A stretch of 7,755 bases of DNA from Methanobrevibacter sp. (GCA_017404125.1 JAFRCZ010000221.1:1-7755); one strand, 5' to 3'; counted from the stretch's first letter, positions 1-6,544 are shown. The notes: generated by a model not told the origin, from the letters alone. Numbers and translations are program-made.

Positions 1-34
1 AATTCTTAATTTTTAATTAGCATAATTTAGATGG

Positions 35-859
35 CTAAAAACTTATTGAAATCAGTATTAGCATTGCAATCAATGAGAAAAGTCTTCCTATTTCAGTTGA
101 AGTTCCAAGAACATCTCCATTTGCAATTTCAAGGTGTCTTTTAGCAATCAATGCAGTTAAGGCACCGCCGAATGCTCCCCCAATGATTCCTAAAATGCCT
201 ATATGGAATCCAATCTTTATGCTAAGTGCTGCTGCAATTATAAAGCATATGATCAATCCAGTAACATAGTTTTTGAGATTCATATTTTCTATGAAATATT
301 TTCCAATCCCCTCATTTGAGGCTTTGGAACATATGCAGCAGGTTGTCAATCCTATTTTTGCTGAAATCTCTGCAACTATAATCAACAGAATAAAACTTAG
401 TTTTATTTCATATGCATAGTTTATCAAAGAGGATAATGCTGCAATGGTAATTGTTCCAACTATAAATCCAGTAGATATTCCACCAACACCAGTCATAGGG
501 TCTTTCATGATGCTTAACTTTTTCTCAGGATCTCCATGGACCATCACACCATCTCCAAAGTCCATTAGTCCGTCAAAATGATTGTATCCATTAATTATTA
601 ATAGGAATCCATAAACTATTGTGGCAACTAATAATGGATCAAAATGAATGAATCCTGTAAATATGAATGCAATAAATGCTGCGATTAAGCCTATAAATCC
701 ATTAATAACTGGCCAAAACCAAGTCATTTTTGCCATTTCCTCAATAGTAGTGTAGACATTTAAAGGGAGTATTGTGGAAAAGGTCAATAATCCTCCAATT
801 GAACGTAAAGTGGAAGGGCTTTGTTTTTCAAAATAGTCATCATTGTTTTCTTCTTTCAT
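35..859 (-). CDS. cobS: Adenosylcobinamide-GDP ribazoletransferase (cobalamin 5'-phosphate synthase) CobS
   Basis: CobS is an integral membrane enzyme that joins the lower-ligand nucleoside phosphate to adenosylcobinamide-GDP, the nucleotide-loop assembly step of cobamide synthesis. The 274 residues fit the family's usual length of about 250 plus a short acidic N-terminal tail. Visible signatures are NHFDGLMDFGDG at about 93-104, followed by EKKLSIMKDPMTGVGG at about 112-127 (the acidic, metal-binding family core), and NGDVLGTSTEIGRL at about 247-260. Hydrophobic stretches near 48-68, 75-91, 130-150, 154-176, 198-240 and 260-273 indicate a multi-pass membrane protein. The ATG start is the only Met before residue 43. 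Its ribosome-binding site is weak (GGA nine bases upstream). It lies 24 bp behind the CbiS/CobZ-like gene on the same strand, so co-transcription and translational coupling are likely. The family call is firm; which lower ligand is used cannot be read from the sequence. Confidence 0.95.
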   Translation of the reverse strand: MKEENNDDYFEKQSPSTLRSIGGLLTFSTILPLNVYTTIEEMAKMTWFWPVINGFIGLIAAFIAFIFTGFIHFDPLLVATIVYGFLLIINGYNHFDGLMDFGDGVMVHGDPEKKLSIMKDPMTGVGGISTGFIVGTITIAALSSLINYAYEIKLSFILLIIVAEISAKIGLTTCCICSKASNEGIGKYFIENMNLKNYVTGLIICFIIAAALSIKIGFHIGILGIIGGAFGGALTALIAKRHLEIANGDVLGTSTEIGRLFSLIAMLILISISF

Positions 860-883
860 ATTTTCAAATCCATTATCCGTTTT

Positions 884-2095
884 TTATTCTTCCAAAATCT
901 TTGTCATGCATCCTGCTATGAGTCCAGCAAATGCATTGGATAAAATAGGCCCTAAGCCATATAATATTCCTGGTTTTTCTTTTGAATATCTTCTAAAGTT
1001 CAATACAGCTTTAGTTCCAGCTATTTGATTTGCTATTGCAGCGCCAATAAGTTCGTCTGGATAAAAGTGAATTAGTTTTTCATTTAAGTTAATCTCACGG
1101 ACTCTTCCTTTTTGAAGGTCTTCTTCCAATCTGATGGCTGATATTAAGAGAGCATTAATGTTAGTATCGCTAATTGATTTAAGCAATTGTTTTTCTAACT
1201 TGTCTTTCAATTCATCTGTTGGTTCCATATTTTCCAAAAGACTCATTCCGGCTTCAATCAAATCTCCGATAAGAATTCCTTCACTTACAAGGTAATCCAA
1301 TATTCCAATGTTCAAGTTAATCTTTTCCAATGCATCTTCACAGCTTATGACAACTGCATCTTCAATTCTTTCAATGAATTCATCCAAATCTATTTCATCA
1401 TCTTCATATTCCATATTTGTAATGTCTAGGCCGATATCCATTATGTAATCTTGGTCTAAAGTTTCTTCTGGAAGATTAGATGCAATAACCAAGAAATCCT
1501 TATTATTTAAAATATTGTTTATGTGAATCGGCAAGTGAAGGGATTCAAAGAATTTCGCTTTTTGTTTAGTGGCTACTTTATAAAGTTGTATAAGCAATTT
1601 TGGGCTGAATGCATGATTTAAAATGATTATGTGTCCAAAATCAACTTTAGCATTGCTGAATCCTTTCCAACTGTTTACGACTTTCAAATCATTGTAAAAT
1701 TCCTGAACTTCAAGATCATTCGAAATTGCAGTGATAACTGTTATATCATCATAAGTATTGATTATATGATCAATTTTATCAAAGCTTTGGCAGATATATC
1801 CTCCATCAATATCATTTTTTTCTTTATATTCTTCAGTAATTTCCATCAATTCAACATCATTCAATGGTTCATCATCATTTTCCCTATTGAAGCTGATGTA
1901 ATTGTCTGATATTATCATAATATTTTCAATAATATCAATACCATCGCTTATTTCCAAATCACTGAATGTTAAAAAGTAATCAGGATTATTGATGTATAAA
2001 GCATCTTCATTTTTAATCAATTCACCGTTTACCAGCTTGCTTTTGATGCTTTCGATTTCTTTGATGTTTTTATTGTTTTTAGTTTTTTTAGACAA
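884..2095 (-). CDS. CbiS/CobZ-like protein: C-terminal alpha-ribazole-phosphate phosphatase domain with a degenerate CbiZ-like N-terminal region
   Basis: The 403-residue protein appears to have two parts. Residues about 250-403 resemble the CobZ/PgpA-type fold used by archaea as alpha-ribazole-5'-phosphate phosphatase: note YLVSEGILIGDLIEAGMSLL (268-287), PDELIGAAIANQIAGTKAV (346-364) and the Gly-rich end GLGPILSNAFAGLIAGC (380-396). Residues about 50-210 follow the layout of the adenosylcobinamide amidohydrolase CbiZ (VITAISN at 120-126, FGHIIIL at 153-159, ATKQKAKFFESL at 175-186). However, they lack the TEAK and TGTxTD motifs I associate with active CbiZ. A very acidic linker sits at 228-242. 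The fused order CbiZ-CobZ is known as CbiS in Methanopyrus. The start is TTG, chosen because GAGGA lies six bases upstream and the next in-frame Met is residue 60. It precedes cobS by 24 bp, which supports a nucleotide-loop role. Family membership of the C-terminal half is fairly sure; the CbiZ ancestry is inference. Confidence 0.72.
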   Translation of the reverse strand: MSKKTKNNKNIKEIESIKSKLVNGELIKNEDALYINNPDYFLTFSDLEISDGIDIIENIMIISDNYISFNRENDDEPLNDVELMEITEEYKEKNDIDGGYICQSFDKIDHIINTYDDITVITAISNDLEVQEFYNDLKVVNSWKGFSNAKVDFGHIIILNHAFSPKLLIQLYKVATKQKAKFFESLHLPIHINNILNNKDFLVIASNLPEETLDQDYIMDIGLDITNMEYEDDEIDLDEFIERIEDAVVISCEDALEKINLNIGILDYLVSEGILIGDLIEAGMSLLENMEPTDELKDKLEKQLLKSISDTNINALLISAIRLEEDLQKGRVREINLNEKLIHFYPDELIGAAIANQIAGTKAVLNFRRYSKEKPGILYGLGPILSNAFAGLIAGCMTKILEE

Positions 2096-2101
2096 TTGGA
2101 T

Positions 2102-2106
2102 TCCTC
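2102..2106 (-). promoter_or_regulatory. Ribosome-binding site fixing a TTG start for the CbiS/CobZ-like gene
   Basis: On the minus strand GAGGA lies six bases before the TTG codon at 2095-2093. No ATG or GTG occurs at a suitable distance, and the first internal Met is 59 codons downstream. This makes TTG the best-supported start. Confidence 0.7.
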
Positions 2107-2169
2107 TTTCACTCTTTAAATCTTAATCCTTTTCTAAATTGATTTTTATTTTTAATTAATTAATCTTTT

Positions 2170-2187
2170 TCAAATTATATTTTTATA
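2170..2187 (-). promoter_or_regulatory. Possible promoter of the cobamide (cbiS-like/cobS) unit
   Basis: Read on the minus strand, this stretch contains a TATA-like run (TTATAAAAATATAATTTG) about 75-90 bases before the TTG start. It would give a leader of roughly 50-60 bases. The region is so AT-rich that TATA-like matches occur by chance, so this is only the best candidate. Confidence 0.25.
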
Positions 2188-2219
2188 ACAAATATTATTT
2201 AATTGTAATTATATATATT

Positions 2220-2317
2220 AATTTAGAGATTTAATTTAAAGATTAACTTTGAGATTTAATTTAAAATCAATTTAGAGATTTAATTTAAAGATTAACTTTG
2301 AGATTTAATTTAAGATC
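2220..2317. repeat. Two tandem 49-bp repeats (48/49 identical), each of two related 24/25-bp sub-units
   Basis: Copy 1 is 2220-2268 and copy 2 is 2269-2317. They differ at one base (A at 2265 in copy 1, G at 2314 in copy 2). Each copy is itself two diverged sub-units: 2220-2244 and 2245-2268, then 2269-2293 and 2294-2317. All four share the core GAGATTTAATTTAA. In the second sub-unit of copy 1, GATTT and AAATC form an imperfect palindrome around AATTTA (2253-2268). A decayed fifth sub-unit may begin at 2318. The array occupies the middle of the divergent intergenic region and ends about 15 bp before the likely larC TATA box. That placement suits a repeated protein-binding site, but recent slippage duplication of AT-rich DNA would look the same. 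Confidence 0.9.
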
Positions 2318-2331
2318 AATTTAAAAATTAA

Positions 2332-2339
2332 TTATAAAT
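2332..2339 (+). promoter_or_regulatory. Probable TATA box of larC
   Basis: TTATAAAT sits about 45 bases upstream of the larC ATG. With the usual archaeal spacing of about 25 bases, transcription would start near 2361. That leaves a leader of about 20 bases that still contains the AAGGAAG ribosome-binding site at 2367-2373. Inferred from position and sequence only. Confidence 0.45.
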
Positions 2340-2380
2340 TCAAATTTTATTATTGCAATTTAAACTAAGGAAGTAATTTT

Positions 2381-3655
2381 ATGGTTTATATTATTGATCC
2401 TCAGAATGCTGGAATTTCTGGGAATATGATTATTGGGGCTCTTGTAGATTTGGGAGCAGATGAGGACAAAGTTAAAGACCTTATGGAAGATGTGGCTGTT
2501 GACTTTGGTGAGGTGGAAGTATCTTTAACTAAAGCAAATAAGGCAGGAATTGATGCTACATTCTGTAATGTAAAGACAATTGATGAAGATAATGAAAATA
2601 ACTCTCATATTCATTTTCAGGATTTTATTGAAAAAATTGACCTTTTGAAATTTGCAGACATTGAAAATTTAACTGATGAAATGGTTGAAATGGCTAAAAG
2701 GGTATTTAAAAGAATAGCTATTTCAGAGTCAAGGGTTCATGGCAAGGCTCTTGAAGATGTTCATTTTCATGAAGTTGGTGCTGCAGATGCTGTGGCAGAT
2801 GTCTTTGGTTCTATCTGTGCCTATTTTGATTTGGGTATGGATAAGGACAAAGTGCTTGGTCTTCCTATTGCTGTTGGAGGGGGAGTAGTTGAAACTGCTC
2901 ATGGAAGAATTCCAGTCCCAGCTCCTGCAAGTTTGGATATCCTTAAAGGTTTAATGGTTGATGAATTTAAGGATTTCTCTAAAGGGGAAGCTAAATGTAT
3001 TGGCGGACCAGTAAATTCTGAACTTGCAACACCTACAGGATGTGCTTTGTATATGGAATTCTGTGATGAGTTTGCAGAATTTGCACCTATGATGTCTCCA
3101 GAGGAAATTGCATATGGCTGCGGTTCAAAAGACTTTGATTTCCCAAATGTATTGAGGGTTATTAAATCCAAGAATACAAATGGCAAGCATAAGATATGTG
3201 TAATAGAAACCAATATTGACCATATGTCTGGTGAAGAATTAGGGTTCCTCTTTGACTTGTTATTGATTGAAGGGGCTTCAGATGTATCTATGGTTCCTAT
3301 TACCATGAAGAAAAACAGGCCAGGGCATTTAATCAAGATCATCTCCAAACCAGATTTGGTTGACCATTTAGTCAATATTTTATTTAAGGAAACAGGCACT
3401 TTAGGCATTAGGATTTCTGAAAATACCCATAGGGGAGTGGCTGAAAGACAGTTTGTTCCTTTGGATATTAATGTAGGCAATCATATTTATACAATCAACT
3501 TTAAAATTGGCTTAATCGGTGATGAAATAATTTCTCATAGGGCAGAATATGAAGATTTGCGCAGAATCTCTGTAGAGCAGGATATTCCTTTAATTGAAGT
3601 TAGGGATGTTGCAAATACAATGATTCGTGATTTTTTAGAAAACAATAGAGAATAG
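2381..3655 (+). CDS. larC: Nickel-pincer cofactor biosynthesis protein LarC (nickel insertion)
   Basis: LarC is the CTP-dependent enzyme that inserts nickel into the pyridinium dithiocarboxylate nucleotide to make the nickel-pincer nucleotide cofactor of LarA-type racemases and epimerases. The 424 residues span the whole family. The N-terminal GISGNMIIGALVDLG is at 11-25, VHFHEVGAADAVADV at 127-141, GGGVVETAHGRIPVPAPASL at 166-185 and ELATPTG at 214-220. The C-terminal half carries ETNIDHMSGEELGFL at 276-290 and KKNRPGHLIKI at 310-320. Where many bacterial homologues have a long His-rich tract there is only SHIHF (75-79). In Lactobacillus plantarum the protein is made from two frames by frameshifting; here one uninterrupted frame encodes it. 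The ATG is preceded by AAGGAAG eight bases upstream. No larA, larB or larE lies in the window, so the acceptor enzyme is unknown. The family call is strong. Confidence 0.93.
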   Translation: MVYIIDPQNAGISGNMIIGALVDLGADEDKVKDLMEDVAVDFGEVEVSLTKANKAGIDATFCNVKTIDEDNENNSHIHFQDFIEKIDLLKFADIENLTDEMVEMAKRVFKRIAISESRVHGKALEDVHFHEVGAADAVADVFGSICAYFDLGMDKDKVLGLPIAVGGGVVETAHGRIPVPAPASLDILKGLMVDEFKDFSKGEAKCIGGPVNSELATPTGCALYMEFCDEFAEFAPMMSPEEIAYGCGSKDFDFPNVLRVIKSKNTNGKHKICVIETNIDHMSGEELGFLFDLLLIEGASDVSMVPITMKKNRPGHLIKIISKPDLVDHLVNILFKETGTLGIRISENTHRGVAERQFVPLDINVGNHIYTINFKIGLIGDEIISHRAEYEDLRRISVEQDIPLIEVRDVANTMIRDFLENNRE

Positions 3656-3718
3656 AATATGATTTAATATTTAAAATAAGCATATTTGAAAATGATTTAA
3701 TGATTTGAGTGATTAAAG

Positions 3719-3738
3719 AATTTTTAATAACAATTTTT
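3719..3738 (+). terminator. Possible oligo-T terminator of larC
   Basis: Two T5 runs (3721-3725 and 3734-3738) lie 65-83 bases after the larC stop. Archaeal RNA polymerase can terminate at T-runs without a hairpin. The second run merges into the likely TATA box of the next gene, so the assignment is weak. Confidence 0.3.
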
Positions 3739-3743
3739 AAATA
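3736..3743 (+). promoter_or_regulatory. Probable TATA box of the 202-residue membrane protein gene; short or no leader
   Basis: TTTAAATA is centred about 32 bases before the ATG at 3772. The expected transcription start is therefore near 3764-3767, only a few bases from the start codon. No Shine-Dalgarno-like sequence occurs in the bases just upstream (GTGAAAAT). Both facts fit a nearly leaderless mRNA. Confidence 0.4.
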
Positions 3744-3771
3744 AAACCAAATAATTATTATATGTGAAAAT

Positions 3772-4380
3772 ATGAAAATTCCAAGCATAGATTTAGCATT
3801 ATTATCCAGATTTTTTATCATATTGGCTCTCATCATACTAATCTATAATGAATTTAGCCAGCAATCTGATTTGCTTGCATTAATTTCATTTGCATTTGCT
3901 ATTCTTTCTGTCATCTGTATGCTTATATTTGCAATCCAATTTAAACGAGGAAAGTATAATCAAGCTTTTCAGATAGTTGTTGAAACAGATGTTGATAGGG
4001 CTTTAAAGGATGGTGTGCTCAGTAAAGAACAAGCGGAATCCATTCCGAAAAGGGTTGTTCTCAATACTAAAGACCTTATATTGAATGTGATTTTTAATTT
4101 TGCAATTGCTAATCATTTTGATTTAATTCCTATTGATATCCTTCGCGAAATATTGCCTCATGTCCATCCCGCTCATTTAGAGCATTTGTATGAAGAGTCT
4201 AGAGAGATTAGTGATGATTTAAATGATTATTTCAGATCCATGAAATTTGCAAATAAAGCTGATGTAATTACTCGTTCTGATGAGATTAAAGAATATTTGG
4301 CTAAAACTTATCCTTGGATGGCTCCGGATACTTTGGAAAATACCTATGAATATTTCTTTTTAGGTATTGGGAATGGATAG
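3772..4380 (+). CDS. Uncharacterised two-helix membrane-anchored protein
   Basis: I do not recognise this 202-residue protein. It begins with two hydrophobic segments, about 10-27 and 34-57, separated by a short polar turn (NEFSQQSD). Segment two is followed by the basic FKRGK (57-61). By the positive-inside rule this predicts a membrane hairpin with the remaining 140 or so residues in the cytoplasm. That soluble part is rich in predicted helix and has an acidic helical stretch HLEHLYEESREISDDLNDYF (135-154) and HVHPAHLEH at 130-138, whose four histidines could bind metal, although nothing confirms this. The ATG is chosen because upstream ATG and GTG codons at 3762 and 3764 run into stops. 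It lies 116 bp after larC with its own likely promoter and converges on pycB. It has no cysteines in the soluble part and no catalytic motif that I can name. Confidence 0.8.
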   Translation: MKIPSIDLALLSRFFIILALIILIYNEFSQQSDLLALISFAFAILSVICMLIFAIQFKRGKYNQAFQIVVETDVDRALKDGVLSKEQAESIPKRVVLNTKDLILNVIFNFAIANHFDLIPIDILREILPHVHPAHLEHLYEESREISDDLNDYFRSMKFANKADVITRSDEIKEYLAKTYPWMAPDTLENTYEYFFLGIGNG

Positions 4381-4381
4381 A

Positions 4382-4400
4382 TTTTCATTTTTCTTTTTTA
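4382..4400 (+). terminator. T-rich terminator of the membrane protein gene
   Basis: Directly after the stop codon at 4380 come T4, T5 and T6 runs broken by single C or CA. This is a typical archaeal oligo-U terminator and needs no stem. The gene converges on pycB, so termination here would limit antisense transcription. Confidence 0.55.
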
Positions 4401-4489
4401 ATAATTTTCATAAAAGTTTTATATTATACGAACAGTATTAAATAAATTAAAATTTTCAAAAAAATAGTAAAAAGATTAAATAAAAAAGA

Positions 4490-4556
4490 ATTTAGAAAAA
4501 AGATAAAAAATCAGAATAAAAAAAATAAAAGATAAAATGGTAATTAATTACCATTT
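4490..4556 (-). terminator. pycB terminator: perfect 22-bp palindrome overlapping the stop codon, then T-rich tract
   Basis: Positions 4535-4556 form a perfect palindrome (AAATGGTAATT and its reverse complement). Its first two bases on the minus strand are the last two of the pycB TAA stop. Reading on along the minus strand gives T-rich DNA with T4 to T8 runs down to about 4490. The RNA could fold as a stem of about nine pairs with a TTAA loop followed by oligo-U. An operator role for the palindrome cannot be excluded. Confidence 0.6.
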
Positions 4557-6285
4557 ATTCATCTAAAGATTTAATCAACATTAAGTTGTCACCTGCATTA
4601 ACAGTATCCCCTTCTTCTACGAAAATTTCTTTTACAATACCGTCTTCTTTAGCATAGATATCGTTTTCCATTTTCATAGCTTCAAGAACTGCTACCACAT
4701 CACCTTCTTTGACTTTATCCCCGGTATTTACTTTGATTTTAAGTACCATACCTTGCATGGATGCAGTTAATGCGCCAGGAATCGGGCCAACGGGTTCGCC
4801 GCCTCCATTTCCTCCAAATTTCATGAATCCTGTAGGCAAAATTTTAACATCAAAGATATCTCCATCAACCTCTACAGAGTATTCGGTTGGAATAGCACTA
4901 AGGTCATTGTCACTTGAAGTTCCAATATGGACTTCAGGGAATGGTTCTTCTTCGAGTTCTCCTTTAAGGAACTGTTTAGCAACTGGAGGTAACATTGCAA
5001 GAGTGAGGATATCTTCTTCTTTTTTGATAATTCCTAACTCTTCACCCTCTTTTTTGAACTTTTCATATTCTGGTTCAATTAAGTCTGCAGGTCTGCAGGT
5101 AATACGTTCTCCATCACCAATTATCTTTTTAGCGATTTCTTCATTGATTGGTGCTGGAGCACGTCCATAATTACCTTTCATGTATTCTTTAACTTCGTTA
5201 GAGACAATTTTGTATCTTTCTCCATTTATAACATTCATTACAGCTTGAATACCAACAATCTGGCTGGTTGGAGTTACAAGTGGAGGGTATCCCATATCTT
5301 TTCTCACACGAGGCATTTCTTCCAATACATCTTGATATCTATCTAATGCATTTTGCTGTTTTAATTGTGAAATTAAGTTTGAAAGCATTCCTCCAGGGAT
5401 TTGGTACATCAAGACATCAGTATCAATTCTTTCACTGATAGGATCAATGTATCCCTCATAATCTTTTCTAAGACCTTCAAAGTATTTTTTAATCTGGTTT
5501 AATGCTTTTAAATCAAGACCAGTATCGTATTCTGTACCTTGTAAAGCTGCTACTATACTTTCAGTTGGAGGTTGGGAAGTACCCCAAGCAATAGGTGAGA
5601 TAGCAGTATCTAAAATATCGACACCTGCTTGACATGCAGCATAGTAACTGATAGGAGTCATACCGCTAGTACAATGTGAGTGTAAGTTGACTAATAAATC
5701 AGTTTCTTCTTTTAATCTGGAAACCAATTCAAATACAACTGAAGGAGTAATTAAACCTGCCATATCCTTAATAGCTATTGAATCACATTCCAATGCTTCA
5801 AGTTCTTTTGCAAATTCCACAAACTTATCAATGGTATGAACTGGACTGATAGTGTAACTGATAGTTCCTTGAACATGAGCGCCTTGTGCCTTAGCTACTT
5901 TAATTGATTGCTGCATGTTTCTAATATCGTTCATTGCATCAAAAATTCTAAAGATGTCAATACCATTTTCATAAGATTTTTCTACAAAATGAGTTACAAT
6001 ATCATCAGCATAATGTTTGTATCCGAGTAAGTTTTGACCTCTTAGGAGCATTTGTAAGGGTGTTTCAGTAAAGTTTTCCTTTAATAATCTTAATCTTTCC
6101 CATGGATCTTCGTTTAAAAATCTTATACAAGTATCAAAGGTAGCTCCACCCCATGCTTCTATAGCATGATATCCGATTTTATCCATTTCTCCAATAATAG
6201 GTTCCATATCTCTTGTTCTCATTCTGGTTGCTAGAAGGGATTGGTGAGCATCTCTGAATGCAGTTTCAGTTATTTTTACTTTCAT
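4555..6285 (-). CDS. pycB: Pyruvate carboxylase subunit B (carboxyltransferase plus biotin carrier)
   Basis: PycB transfers the carboxyl group from carboxybiotin to pyruvate, giving oxaloacetate for the incomplete reductive TCA pathway of methanogens. The biotin-carboxylating partner PycA is not in this window; in Methanothermobacter it is encoded far away. The 576 residues comprise an HMGL-like TIM barrel (about 4-265) with metal ligand D12 in FRDAHQS, the Lys expected to be carbamylated at K173 in IKDMAGL, and H202/H204 in LHSHCTSG. A conserved carboxylase region follows (about 285-435, with PGGMLSNL at 297-304). A Gly/Pro-rich linker (491-503) leads to a C-terminal biotinyl domain whose EAMKMEN places biotin on K538. 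The ATG has GAGGTG five bases upstream. The close relative OadA, of the sodium-pumping oxaloacetate decarboxylase, has the same architecture, but no membrane subunits are nearby and the host lineage favours PycB. Confidence 0.93.
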   Translation of the reverse strand: MKVKITETAFRDAHQSLLATRMRTRDMEPIIGEMDKIGYHAIEAWGGATFDTCIRFLNEDPWERLRLLKENFTETPLQMLLRGQNLLGYKHYADDIVTHFVEKSYENGIDIFRIFDAMNDIRNMQQSIKVAKAQGAHVQGTISYTISPVHTIDKFVEFAKELEALECDSIAIKDMAGLITPSVVFELVSRLKEETDLLVNLHSHCTSGMTPISYYAACQAGVDILDTAISPIAWGTSQPPTESIVAALQGTEYDTGLDLKALNQIKKYFEGLRKDYEGYIDPISERIDTDVLMYQIPGGMLSNLISQLKQQNALDRYQDVLEEMPRVRKDMGYPPLVTPTSQIVGIQAVMNVINGERYKIVSNEVKEYMKGNYGRAPAPINEEIAKKIIGDGERITCRPADLIEPEYEKFKKEGEELGIIKKEEDILTLAMLPPVAKQFLKGELEEEPFPEVHIGTSSDNDLSAIPTEYSVEVDGDIFDVKILPTGFMKFGGNGGGEPVGPIPGALTASMQGMVLKIKVNTGDKVKEGDVVAVLEAMKMENDIYAKEDGIVKEIFVEEGDTVNAGDNLMLIKSLDE

Positions 6286-6290
6286 CTTTA

Positions 6291-6296
6291 CACCTC
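6291..6296 (-). promoter_or_regulatory. Strong ribosome-binding site of pycB
   Basis: GAGGTG on the minus strand lies five bases before the ATG. It matches the archaeal 16S 3' end well and is the best such site in the window. Confidence 0.75.
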
Positions 6297-6330
6297 ACTA
6301 ATATTTTTAAAATTATGATAAAATTTACCA

Positions 6331-6354
6331 AAAAATGATTTTTTCATCATTTTT
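6331..6354. repeat. Inverted repeat in the pycB upstream region (9-bp arms, 6-base spacer)
   Basis: AAAAATGAT (6331-6339) and ATCATTTTT (6346-6354) are exact reverse complements separated by TTTTTC. The element lies 46-69 bases before the pycB start codon. It could be an operator for a dimeric repressor or a hairpin in the leader. No regulator is encoded nearby. Confidence 0.7.
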
Positions 6355-6544
6355 CAAATCACATAAGATTATTTTACATTATATTATTATTTATTGTTAT
6401 AACTACTAATAATACTTATCTATTTTTATTTAAAATTATATTAAAAAGATTTAGTATTTTTTAGAGGGAAAATAAGCTCCAAATAGTAAAATAAGGGGGG
6501 ATATTGTTAAATTTTAAAAAAGAGTGAGAAAAAAAATAATTTAG

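Noticed and set aside
5..20. Weak inverted repeat TAATT/AATTA downstream of cobS as a terminator
   Set aside because: Five A/T pairs around a T3 loop are expected by chance here and no strong T-run follows before the window edge.
884..2095. Phosphatidylglycerophosphatase A for phospholipid synthesis
   Set aside because: The C-terminal fold is shared with PgpA, but the gene's tight pairing with cobS and the CbiZ-like N-terminal region point to the cobamide phosphatase role instead.
2220..2317. CRISPR-like repeat array
   Set aside because: The units abut one another without unique spacers, are nearly pure A/T and lack any cas gene nearby; they are plain tandem repeats.
2899..3480. 193-codon open frame on the minus strand, antisense to larC
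   Set aside because: Its product is a low-complexity Ser/Pro/Ile-rich mirror of larC codons with no family resemblance.
3600..3836. 78-codon open frame on the minus strand across the larC/membrane-protein junction
   Set aside because: It overlaps two real genes, has no ribosome-binding site that I can see, and consists of AT-driven Ile/Asn/Leu codons.
4709..5170. 153-codon open frame on the plus strand, antisense to pycB
   Set aside because: Ser/Pro-rich shadow of the biotinyl and linker region of pycB; no independent coding signal.
4555..6285. OadA, alpha subunit of sodium-pumping oxaloacetate decarboxylase
   Set aside because: Sequence architecture alone cannot separate the two, but no membrane beta or gamma subunit is nearby and the apparent lineage uses this protein as pyruvate carboxylase subunit B.
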